Assembly: GCA_023231075.1 (NCBI GenBank)
Contig: JALNWC010000106.1
Span: 1 to 7,848, forward strand
Direction of reading: 5' to 3'
Source of the DNA: Rhodoferax sp.
GTDB lineage: Bacteria > Pseudomonadota > Gammaproteobacteria > Burkholderiales > Burkholderiaceae_C
DNA length: 7,848 nt
The position numbers and the translations under genes were made by a program. A model generated the notes under the pieces. It was not told the DNA's origin. It saw only the letters and a list, made by a program, of their open reading frames with translations, and did no database searches. Positions 1 to 6,472 of this stretch are shown here, piece by piece (within the stretch, counting starts at the first letter, position 1; every line of letters begins with the position of its first letter).

Positions 1-1248
1 CAGGACGATGGCTTGCGGCTGGCTGAAGACATCCGCCTGCTGTATGTGGCGCTGACCCGGGCCGAGCAAGCCGTGTGGATGGGTGTGACGCCGACCCGGG
101 GCGACGTGGATGGCAAGAGCCCCCAAGTCAAAAGTGCGGTGTCGGCGCTGCTGGGCCGCCAGGCACCGGGTGACCTGACCCGGTGCCTGCAAGCCTGGGC
201 ATCGCCAGACATCGTGGTACACAACGCGCCCGCACCCGACAATGCCGCGTACACGCCGCAGGCCACCGCCAAACACTGGAAACCGGCACGCACACCGCAG
301 CGCGCGTTGCGCAGCCGCTGGTGGAGCGCCAGCTTCAGCGCACTCACGCGTGATGTGGAACATTCGCGCCCGGCGCCAACCCCTGGGTCGGCGCTGGACG
401 AACGCCTGGGCGACGCGCAGATCGACAGCAGCCTGCCCCAAGCCACCGATCTGCCAGACCCGCCCGAGCTGCTGCCCCCGTCGTGCAATGACTTCCCTGC
501 CGGCAGCCACTACGGCACCCTGCTGCACGAGCTGCTGGAATGGCAGGCGCAACAGGGCTGGCCGGCCGCGCAAAACAATCCGCCCGCAGCTATCACCGTC
601 GAATGGCAAAAGCTGCTGACGCGCAAGGCGCAGGGGCTCAAGCTGACCGATGCCGAGGGCGATTTGCTGGCCGCCTGGGTGCCCGCCATCGTCACAACGC
701 CCTTGGACGTGCCGGCTTCATCCAGGCTGGTTCTGGGCCACCTGAAAACCGGCCAGCACTGGCCCGAGATGGCTTTCAGCCTGAAGGTCAACGCGCTGGA
801 CAGCGCCCGGCTTGACCGCCTGATCGCTGCGCAAGTGCTGGTCGGCCAGCCGCGCCAAGCCATGCAGCCGCGGCAACTGGAAGGCATGCTCACCGGCTTC
901 ATGGACCTGGTGCTGGCATTTGAGGGCCGTTATTACGTGCTCGACTACAAGTCCAACAAGCTGCCGGACTACACCCCGGCGCAACTGCAGCAGGCCATGC
1001 TGGCGCACCGCTACGACGTGCAGTACACGCTGTATTTGCTGGCCCTGCACCGGCTGCTCAAATCACGCCTGGCAGACTACGACTACGACCGGCACGTGGG
1101 CGGTGCGCTCTACCTGTTTCTGCGCGGTATGGACCAAGTCGGCGCCGGCCTGTATGCGGACAAGCCGCCCAAAGCCCTGATCGAAGCGCTTGACGCGGCG
1201 TTCTCTGCCAGCCCCGCGCACGCTGAAGCTTTGGAAACTGCCGAATGA
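1..1248 (+). CDS. recB: RecBCD exodeoxyribonuclease V, beta subunit (RecB), C-terminal part; 5' end outside window
   Basis: RecB is the 3'-5' helicase and nuclease subunit of RecBCD, which resects double-strand ends and loads RecA. The frame is open from base 1, giving the last 415 residues of a protein usually near 1200. Residues about 9-20 hold superfamily 1 helicase motif VI (LLYVALTRAE), almost as in E. coli RecB. The C-terminal nuclease domain follows: GTLLHELLE with the likely metal-binding His176, then GFMD with Asp302, and LDYKSNK with Asp315 and Lys317, the D...DxK catalytic set (numbering of this fragment). The QYTLYLLALHRLL helix after it is typical of RecB. Nothing active-site related is missing in the visible part. 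The stop overlaps the recD start (ATGA), so the two are co-transcribed and probably translationally coupled; recC is expected upstream, outside the window. Confidence 0.96.
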   Translation, partial: QDDGLRLAEDIRLLYVALTRAEQAVWMGVTPTRGDVDGKSPQVKSAVSALLGRQAPGDLTRCLQAWASPDIVVHNAPAPDNAAYTPQATAKHWKPARTPQRALRSRWWSASFSALTRDVEHSRPAPTPGSALDERLGDAQIDSSLPQATDLPDPPELLPPSCNDFPAGSHYGTLLHELLEWQAQQGWPAAQNNPPAAITVEWQKLLTRKAQGLKLTDAEGDLLAAWVPAIVTTPLDVPASSRLVLGHLKTGQHWPEMAFSLKVNALDSARLDRLIAAQVLVGQPRQAMQPRQLEGMLTGFMDLVLAFEGRYYVLDYKSNKLPDYTPAQLQQAMLAHRYDVQYTLYLLALHRLLKSRLADYDYDRHVGGALYLFLRGMDQVGAGLYADKPPKALIEALDAAFSASPAHAEALETAE

Positions 1249-3014
1249 ACACCGCAGCCACTGAAGCCGACACCCTGGCGTTGACCGGCCTGGACCGCGC
1301 GCTGGTGGCATTTCTGCAAGAGGTGCAGCCCGGCGCCGACCCGCTGCACGGCGAACTGGCGGCCCGGGTCAGTCACCAGTTCGGCCTCGGCCACGCCTGT
1401 CTGGACCTGGACACGCTGGCGCTCCCGTTGCGCCAGAGCGCTGCCAGCCTGCCCTGGATCGAAGGCCCCAACAGCCCGCTGGTGCTGGACGGTGCAAGGC
1501 TCTATCTGCGCCGCAACTGGGACGCCGAGCAACACATCCGCGCTTCGATTGCGGCCCGTCTGGCACAGCCCTGCCCGGTGCCCGAAAACCTGAAAGAAAC
1601 ACTGTCCCAGCTGTTCGATACAGGTGCACAAACCGCCGCCCCCGACTGGCAAAAGGTGGCCTGCGCGCTGGCCGCGCGCAAGCGCTTCACGCTCATCACC
1701 GGCGGCCCCGGCACCGGCAAAACCACCACCGTGGTGCGCCTGCTGGCGCTGCTGCAGTCCGACCCGGCGCGCCAGCACACGCCCTTGCGCATCGCGCTGG
1801 CGGCGCCCACCGGCAAGGCGGCCGCGCGGCTCGGCGAATCCATCGCGTCGGCGGTGCAAAAGCTGCCCGAACTGCTGCGCCAGCATATCCCGAGCCAGGC
1901 CGTCACCCTGCACAAACTGCTGCAGGTGCGCAGCAATCTGGCGCAGGACGCCGTGCCGGCGCTGGCCGTGGACCTGGTGGTGGTCGACGAAGCCTCAATG
2001 ATCGACCTCGACATGATGGCCCGCCTGCTGGCCGCCGTGCCCCTGGGCGCCAGCCTGATCCTGCTGGGCGACAAGGACCAGCTGGCCTCGGTCGAAGCCG
2101 GCGCCGTGATGGGCCAACTGTGTGCCGGTGCCGACCAGGGCAATTACAACCCGGACACGCTGGCCTGGCTGGCGCAAACCACCGGCGCCGACTTGCGCGC
2201 CTGGGTCGGCGACGGCTCAAGCCTGGCGCAACAGACCGTCATGCTGCGCCTGAGCCACCGCTTTGCCGACGACAGTGGCATCGGCCAATGGGCCCGCGCG
2301 GTGAACGCGGGCGACAGCGCCGGGGTCGCCAGGCTGTGGCAACAGGCGCCCGACTGGGGCCGTGATGCGCCCGCCAGCGTGACCCGGCTGCAACCCGGCC
2401 AGGCCCATGACCCGCGCCTGAAGGCACTGGTGCAGCAGGGCTGGCAGACGTGGCGGCAACAACTCGACATCCTCAAGAACGGCGCTTGCAGCGACGCGCA
2501 GGCGCTGGCCGCGCTCAAGGCGTTTGCCGACTTTCAGGTGCTCTGCGCGGTGCGTGACGGCCCCTGGGGCGTGGACAGCCTGAACCAGCGCATCGCCGCC
2601 AGCCTGGGCCTGCCCACTGAGGGTTGGTACGCCGGCCGCCCGGTGATGGTGACGCGCAATGACTACCACCTCAAACTGATGAATGGCGACGTCGGCCTGT
2701 GCCTGCATCACCCCAGGGGGCTGCGCGTGGCGTTTCCGGACGGGCAAGGCGGCCTGCGCTGGGTACTGCCAGCCCGGCTAGACGCGGTGGAAACCGTGTT
2801 TGCCATGACCGTGCACAAATCGCAAGGCTCGGAGTTTGACCATGTGGCCCTGGTGTTGCCGGACCGGCCGGTGGCGGTGCTGACGCGCGAGCTGCTCTAC
2901 ACCGGCATGACCCGGGCCAAAGAGCGGCTGACGCTGGTGGTGCCGCAGGCACAGGTGCTGCGGCACGCGGTGGCGGTCCAGGTGCTGCGCAGCGGTGGGT
3001 TGGCTGAGCTGTGA
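1245..3014 (+). CDS. recD: RecBCD exodeoxyribonuclease V, alpha subunit (RecD), complete
   Basis: RecD is the 5'-3' superfamily 1B helicase of the RecBCD complex and controls its nuclease activity. The 589 residues are close to the E. coli length (608). Visible motifs in order: Walker A GGPGTGKTT at 153-161 with Lys159; the Walker B sequence VVVDEAS with Asp248-Glu249; GDKDQLASVEAG (motif III); VHKSQGSEFD at 523-532 (motif V region); and LLYTGMTRAKERL with Arg557 (motif VI). The poorly conserved N-terminal part (about 1-135) corresponds to the RecB-contacting domain. The ATG at 1245 overlaps the recB stop by 4 nt, which supports this start without its own strong Shine-Dalgarno site. The order recB-recD is usual for proteobacterial recBCD loci. 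No frameshift or missing motif was seen. Confidence 0.96.
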   Translation: MNTAATEADTLALTGLDRALVAFLQEVQPGADPLHGELAARVSHQFGLGHACLDLDTLALPLRQSAASLPWIEGPNSPLVLDGARLYLRRNWDAEQHIRASIAARLAQPCPVPENLKETLSQLFDTGAQTAAPDWQKVACALAARKRFTLITGGPGTGKTTTVVRLLALLQSDPARQHTPLRIALAAPTGKAAARLGESIASAVQKLPELLRQHIPSQAVTLHKLLQVRSNLAQDAVPALAVDLVVVDEASMIDLDMMARLLAAVPLGASLILLGDKDQLASVEAGAVMGQLCAGADQGNYNPDTLAWLAQTTGADLRAWVGDGSSLAQQTVMLRLSHRFADDSGIGQWARAVNAGDSAGVARLWQQAPDWGRDAPASVTRLQPGQAHDPRLKALVQQGWQTWRQQLDILKNGACSDAQALAALKAFADFQVLCAVRDGPWGVDSLNQRIAASLGLPTEGWYAGRPVMVTRNDYHLKLMNGDVGLCLHHPRGLRVAFPDGQGGLRWVLPARLDAVETVFAMTVHKSQGSEFDHVALVLPDRPVAVLTRELLYTGMTRAKERLTLVVPQAQVLRHAVAVQVLRSGGLAEL

Positions 3015-3098
3015 AACGCGTGAAGCCAGCGGCGTTAGAGATGGTCAATCAATTGGTTGCACTTCAGACTTGAATCCGCCTAGGAACTAATCGCTCCA

Positions 3099-3125
3099 AA
3101 CCAGTCGTAGATTCGTCGGCTGGTT
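3099..3125 (+). terminator. Weak hairpin between convergent recD and lipoprotein gene, possible terminator
   Basis: AACCAGTCG (3099-3107) pairs with CGGCTGGTT (3117-3125) around a 9-nt loop, giving a 9-bp stem with one G-U wobble when read on the + strand. Read on the - strand, the wobble becomes a C/A mismatch and leaves a 6-bp outer stem. No T tract follows on either side, so it is not a classical intrinsic terminator. It is the only clear hairpin I see in the 115-nt gap between the recD stop and the lipoprotein stop, and it could serve either transcript. Confidence 0.3.
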
Positions 3126-3129
3126 CAGC

Positions 3130-4839
3130 TCAAATCTGTCCCCCCGAACTATTGAGCTTTTGCATGAACGCCTGCATGTCAGTCAGCGTCAATCCAGACA
3201 AATTAGCTGAAGAATTCATGAAGCTGGTCATGGCGTCGGCCAGGCCAGTAGTGCCCACAGTCGCTGCCATCATGGTCCCCATCATGGTCCCCATAGTCAT
3301 GGAAATTTGCGTCATGCCGTTCTTGCCGTTCATGACACCATCGGCAGCGTCCTGCATCATGGACATCACCAGCGTCGAAGATACCGGCATAGTCAGTGAT
3401 TGGGCATATTCCGACATCGCGGCCACGGTCAAGCCATAGTTTCGAGCGTCCTGACTCGCGTTTGCACCTGAACCTGAAGCAACGGGATCCATCGGCTGCG
3501 TGTGAAGAATGTCACTGATGCTGAAATAATTGCCCATCGCCGCGTTGGCAGCAGCCATGTTGGCATCCGTCATGCCGCCACTCATGCCCATTGCGCGACT
3601 CTGGGCCATGGAAGTCACAGGCGTCACCATGACACCCGTGACGTTTGCAGCACCGGTAACCGATGGCAATACCGCAGTCATCACGTCACTTGGCGCCATG
3701 GTCATGAGCGTCTTGGTCGCTTCATCCATGTAAGTCGCCCCATGCATCTGCAACATCACCGGGCCGCTATAACTCCCCAGAGGCATTGTGAAATTGCCCT
3801 GACCATCCACGACAGCACTGGCGATCTGCGCGCCCAGCATACCGCCATTGACGGCGTATGCAGACACCGTACCACTGTTCACCAGCCCATTGAACGCGGT
3901 GCCTCTGAGCATGGCTGTCGTTGTGACCGGGACTGAATTTTGAATTTGACCTGTCGCAACGCTGAGTTTGCTCATCAGATCCGTTGTGACAACGCCCGAC
4001 TTGTTCTGTGCCGAGTACATGAACGCATTCATGGCAGTAGCCATGCCGTTCGTTCCTGCCGTCACGGGCAACATCATCGAGCCTCCCATGCCCACCATCT
4101 GGACCGAGGCACCAGAAGCCATGCCGTCCAATACGCCATCACTTGCATCATTCATCATGGCAGTCACGATGGACGAAGAGCTACTCAGGTCAAGCGTTTG
4201 CGCATACTTCGACATGGCTGCCAAAGTCATACCGTAGTTCTGGGCATCCAGACTTGCACCTGAACCAGAACCACTGACCAACGGATTCATTGGCTGAATG
4301 TGCAAAACATCACTCACCGAAAATTGATTCCCTATCGCCAGATTTGCCGCGGCGATATTGGCATCGGTCATGCCCCCACTCATGTGGTGTGCCATCGCCT
4401 GAGCCATGGCGGTCAGCGGTGTTATCTGGACTCCGGCGTTGCTGGAGCCCGCAGCAACGGCAGGCACGATCGCTGTCATGACATCCCCGTTAGCCATGGG
4501 CATCACCGTGCCCGTTGCTTCGTCGGTGTAACTGCCACCATTGGCCTGCAGCATGACAGAGCCTGCGTAGGCGCCTACGTTCATGGTGAAGTTGCCATTG
4601 ACGTCGGTGGTCGCGCTGCCAATCCGCGCCCCCATCTGTCCCGCTGTGACTGCATAGGCAGTGACATTGGCACTACCCACAGGCCCTGCGGTTACATTGC
4701 CGCTGATGAAACCCGTTCCGCCTGAGCCCACGTCGGACAACGCAAGGCTGCCACCGCCACCTCCGCAGGCTGTCAAGAGAATTCCGGTTACCAGTGCAGG
4801 TATCAGCATTTTGATGCTGGAGAATTGAAGATGAGACAT
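3130..4839 (-). CDS. Methionine-rich lipoprotein with two tandem 266-residue repeats
   Basis: This 569-residue protein starts at the ATG at 4839, because a GGAG site lies 6 nt upstream (4846-4849) and a lipoprotein signal follows at once: a basic/hydrophobic stretch and the lipobox LTAC with Cys25. The residue after Cys is Gly, so outer-membrane sorting is likely. A glycine linker follows, then two copies of one module (about 43-300 and 311-569). Each opens with a beta-sandwich-like segment (carboxypeptidase-regulatory/Ig type: VTAYAV, GNFTM, VMLQ, YxDEAT), then ITPLTAMAQ-type and MSGGMTDAN helices, SDxLHxQPMxP, NYGxTxAAMSxYAQ and a Met-rich tail. By my count there are about 60 Met, one Cys (the lipid anchor) and no Trp. 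It lies 40 nt downstream of the DUF6502-like gene, probably in one operon. The repeat resembles modules of large secreted or surface proteins that I recall from beta- and deltaproteobacteria. Function is unknown; metal binding or surface coating are guesses. Confidence 0.85.
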   Translation of the reverse strand: MSHLQFSSIKMLIPALVTGILLTACGGGGGSLALSDVGSGGTGFISGNVTAGPVGSANVTAYAVTAGQMGARIGSATTDVNGNFTMNVGAYAGSVMLQANGGSYTDEATGTVMPMANGDVMTAIVPAVAAGSSNAGVQITPLTAMAQAMAHHMSGGMTDANIAAANLAIGNQFSVSDVLHIQPMNPLVSGSGSGASLDAQNYGMTLAAMSKYAQTLDLSSSSSIVTAMMNDASDGVLDGMASGASVQMVGMGGSMMLPVTAGTNGMATAMNAFMYSAQNKSGVVTTDLMSKLSVATGQIQNSVPVTTTAMLRGTAFNGLVNSGTVSAYAVNGGMLGAQIASAVVDGQGNFTMPLGSYSGPVMLQMHGATYMDEATKTLMTMAPSDVMTAVLPSVTGAANVTGVMVTPVTSMAQSRAMGMSGGMTDANMAAANAAMGNYFSISDILHTQPMDPVASGSGANASQDARNYGLTVAAMSEYAQSLTMPVSSTLVMSMMQDAADGVMNGKNGMTQISMTMGTMMGTMMAATVGTTGLADAMTSFMNSSANLSGLTLTDMQAFMQKLNSSGGQI

Positions 4840-4879
4840 GAGATGCTCCGTTGTAACTGGGTGAGAAAATGTGGCGGGC

Positions 4880-5710
4880 TCAGGACGCGAGATCGGGTCC
4901 GTGGTAAAAATACATGCCGATGCGCATGCGCTGATTGGCATTGACCCGATTGCGATCCTGGTCACTTAACACCGTGGCATCGCGCACAATGGTTTGAAAC
5001 GCTTCTGTCCATAGTCGTCGTGCCAATGCATTCATCGCAGAAATCGACTCTGGGCTTAGATGGTCGGCGTACACGCTTTGTTCCAGCATCGGTGCACTTT
5101 TGTCTGACAGGTTGTTCACCGCAGCAGCCAGATGGTCACCTACGTTGTCGGAAAACAATTGCAGCATCTCGCTGGCACCCTCAGCCGGAACGAATGCATC
5201 GACACACAGTTTGACAAGGTCAGAACCCGGCTTTGCGTCGTCTGTGACTTTGATGGCAATTCCCAAACGGATCAATTCTTGCAACAGTGCCAGAGGTCGG
5301 ACATCGTTGGTTACTTTGGAGGCCAGGGCTTCAAAGCTTCCTTGACCACCCAGTCGCTCCAGAATTCCGGGATGACCGGCTTGGTCGCAGAATTCAGGAT
5401 CGTTCGCCCACCGTGTGTAAACAGACATCACCGCACTGAGAGTCTTGGTCTGCGGTAGCGGTTCCCCCACATTGCGCCATTCGCGAACGTCCTTACGGTG
5501 AATGCCCGTCAGCGTGCTGATACTGGAGTCGTTGACTTTGGCGCCGCTTGACTCAAGCAGGCCGGGAGCTGCTTCAAGAAAGGTCTTCTTGAGTGCATTG
5601 GCAAATTGTGAATAGGTGACACCCTCTCGCAAGAGCAATTGCACCATGGGAGCCATGACGCGCAATGCTGCTGCGAGGGTGAGGTCGGCGTGTGATTCGG
5701 ACATTTGCAT
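4880..5710 (-). CDS. DUF6502-like cytoplasmic protein, putative DNA-binding regulator
   Basis: The protein has 276 residues from ATG 5710; ATG 5704 (274 residues) or TTG 5752 (290) are also possible, and none has a good Shine-Dalgarno site. It has no signal peptide or membrane segment. The N-terminal half has the pattern I associate with DUF6502: MAPMVQLLLREGVTYSQFANALKK (about 20-43), a predicted helix pair like a winged-helix/HTH region, then SISTLTGIHRKDVREW (about 64-79), which reads like a recognition segment. The rest is mostly helical and acidic, ending MRIGMYFYHGPD. Family function is not known to me; a role in transcription or nucleic-acid binding is inference from the HTH-like start. 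It sits between two exported Met-rich protein genes on the same strand, and palindromic GTGCAC-type sites lie just upstream, so it may regulate this cluster. Family call moderate, role low. Confidence 0.75.
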   Translation of the reverse strand: MQMSESHADLTLAAALRVMAPMVQLLLREGVTYSQFANALKKTFLEAAPGLLESSGAKVNDSSISTLTGIHRKDVREWRNVGEPLPQTKTLSAVMSVYTRWANDPEFCDQAGHPGILERLGGQGSFEALASKVTNDVRPLALLQELIRLGIAIKVTDDAKPGSDLVKLCVDAFVPAEGASEMLQLFSDNVGDHLAAAVNNLSDKSAPMLEQSVYADHLSPESISAMNALARRLWTEAFQTIVRDATVLSDQDRNRVNANQRMRIGMYFYHGPDLAS

Positions 5711-5768
5711 TCGAAGTCTGAATTTACGAGTGGAGTATGTCGCACCGTGCAAAGGTATTTGAGATCGA

Positions 5769-5804
5769 ATGGTGCACCCAGGATAACGGCGCTTTGTGCA
5801 CCAT
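5769..5804. promoter_or_regulatory. Inverted repeat of GTGCAC sites upstream of DUF6502-like gene
   Basis: ATGGTGCAC (5769-5777) and GTGCACCAT (5796-5804) are perfect 9-nt inverted copies. Each contains the self-palindromic GTGCAC, with centres 24 bp apart; the first is a full 8-bp palindrome GGTGCACC. A third related element, GCAC-C-GTGC, lies at 5742-5750. They fall in the gap between the Met/Gly-rich gene stop and the DUF6502-like start. There is no T tract on the - strand, so an operator for a dimeric regulator is more likely than a terminator, but an RNA hairpin with an 18-nt loop is also possible. Confidence 0.4.
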
Positions 5805-5813
5805 GTGGAAGAT

Positions 5814-6161
5814 TTACTTTACGACCGGGGTGTCGGGGCTCATAGTCGCAGGCCCAGTCCCATTCATTGTTGGCATGTCACTCATGTTGACCATGCCAGC
5901 GGGATGCTCCATGGTGCCCTTTGTCGCAGAGTCACCCATGTTTCCCATGCCCGCAATGTTCCCCATATTTCCCATACCAGCTGAACCACCCATGCCTCCA
6001 GTGCCAGCTGAGCCACCCATGCCGCCAGCGCCTGCTGAGCCACCCATGCCACCCATGCCGCCCATCCCGGCAGCCGCAGCGTTGATCGAAGTAACTGCTA
6101 CTGCGATACCGAACGCGAGAGTTGAAAGGGGGCTAACTACGCTACTTTTCATCTTGAACAT
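5814..6161 (-). CDS. Small exported Met/Gly-rich low-complexity protein
   Basis: The protein has 115 residues. The start at 6161 is fixed by AGGAG 7 nt upstream (6169-6173) and by a clear Sec signal peptide: MFKMK basic start, hydrophobic core about 11-26, and an Ala-rich end with cleavage probably near residue 31 (NAAAA/G). The in-frame extension to 6338 would need the 5' leader to be translated and would bury the signal peptide, so I reject it. The mature chain of about 84 residues has 15 Met, many Gly, one His and no Cys. It begins GMGGMGGMGG, then GGSAGxGGM repeats, GMGNMGN units, and a Met-containing tail (TMEHPAGMVNMSDM) ending in PVVK. Such chains are expected to be disordered. Met-rich periplasmic segments can bind Cu(I) or Ag(I) by thioether ligands, but no family is recognised here and this role is only a suggestion. 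It is first in a same-strand series with the DUF6502-like and lipoprotein genes. Confidence 0.75.
   Translation of the reverse strand: MFKMKSSVVSPLSTLAFGIAVAVTSINAAAAGMGGMGGMGGSAGAGGMGGSAGTGGMGGSAGMGNMGNIAGMGNMGDSATKGTMEHPAGMVNMSDMPTMNGTGPATMSPDTPVVK
5980..6050 (-). repeat. 27-bp in-frame tandem repeat within the Met/Gly-rich gene
   Basis: Units begin at 5980, 6007 and 6034, exactly 27 bp apart, with only a few base differences (third copy partial). Each encodes nine residues of the GGSAGxGGM type. The 9-bp pattern CCACCCATG continues beyond it toward 6066 (GGM units on the - strand). Since 27 is divisible by three, copy-number change would lengthen or shorten the protein without a frameshift. 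Confidence 0.75.
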
Positions 6162-6175
6162 GACATTTCTCCTGA

Positions 6176-6213
6176 AGCTGATGAGCTGATGAGCTGATGA
6201 GCTGATGAGCTGA
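6176..6213. repeat. 8-bp tandem repeat (AGCTGATG x 4.75) in the leader of the Met/Gly-rich gene
   Basis: Four perfect copies of AGCTGATG (6176-6207) are followed by a partial fifth (AGCTGA, 6208-6213). Read on the - strand it is a CATCAGCT array ending 2 nt before the AGGAG ribosome binding site at 6169-6173. It is untranslated if the 6161 start is right. Perfect short tandem arrays of this kind are prone to slipped-strand copy-number change, and AGCT repeats could also pair in the mRNA near the ribosome site. Confidence 0.85.
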
Positions 6214-6314
6214 CAAGTATTTCGGAATGCAACAACTGCAAATTGACACCGCAACTGCGGCACTTGTGCTTGTCGCAACCTCTTTATGCGGGATGAATTC
6301 ACACGCATAGGATT

Positions 6315-6343
6315 AATGTAAGTGGGAATATATCCCACGTCAA
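6315..6343 (-). promoter_or_regulatory. Sigma70-type promoter for the Met-rich cluster
   Basis: On the - strand, TTGACG (6343-6338, five of six matches to the -35 consensus) is followed after exactly 17 bp by TACATT (6320-6315, four of six to the -10 consensus). The surroundings are AT-rich. Transcription would start near 6308, leaving a leader of roughly 145 nt before the ATG at 6161, with the octamer array at its end. No competing good promoter was found closer to the gene. Confidence 0.55.
6322..6338. promoter_or_regulatory. Palindromic operator candidate between -35 and -10
   Basis: GTGGGA (6322-6327) and TCCCAC (6333-6338) are perfect inverted arms around ATATA. The palindrome fills almost the whole spacer of the predicted promoter, so a protein bound there would occlude RNA polymerase. 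The spacer is 17 bp, not the 19-20 bp typical of MerR-family activation sites, so repression is the simpler reading. I do not recognise the motif. Confidence 0.5.
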
Positions 6344-6472
6344 CATCTTTGTATGAAAAATTCCCGCATAGCGTGATGTGCTCTACGGTTTCTGACTTGT
6401 GTCGAGTTGGACAACCGGACAGCTGCCAGTCGTGAACGGCCCTTCACGCTGCAACCCGGTCTCCCACTGACT
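6344..6472. other. Gene-free stretch between hsdR remnant and the Met-rich cluster promoter
   Basis: No plausible gene is seen. It is AT-rich near 6344-6370, upstream of the promoter, then more GC-rich. A short inverted repeat CGTGAA/TTCACG (6431-6436 and 6443-6448, 6-nt spacer) lies near its hsdR-facing end with no T tract. Homology to HsdR stops near 6503, so about 6400-6500 is where two regions of different origin meet. Confidence 0.4.

Noticed and set aside
1110..1913. Long - strand frame opposite recD
   Set aside because: Shadow of GC-rich codon bias; the + strand has all RecD motifs, the - strand frame has no recognisable domain.
317..2940. Copies of GCTGGTGG (E. coli Chi) at 317-324, 1301-1308 and 2933-2940
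   Set aside because: They arise from common Leu-Val codon pairs in GC-rich coding DNA, and the Chi sequence of this lineage is not established as this octamer.
3502..4263. Several + strand frames opposite the lipoprotein gene
   Set aside because: Antisense shadows created by the Met/Ala/Ser-rich repeats; no ribosome sites or domain features.
4840..4965. N-terminal extension of the lipoprotein to 4965
   Set aside because: The added 42 residues overlap the DUF6502-like gene end and would place the lipoprotein signal internally; ATG 4839 has a proper SD and lipobox.
5737..6189. 150-residue + strand frame rich in Pro and Met
   Set aside because: It is the antisense of the Met/Gly-rich gene; the repeats give an open frame on both strands. 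The - strand reading has a signal peptide and a good ribosome site, the + strand one has neither.
6162..6338. N-terminal extension of the Met/Gly-rich protein to 6338
   Set aside because: It would translate the octamer array and promoter palindrome and bury the signal peptide; AGGAG lies before the 6161 start.
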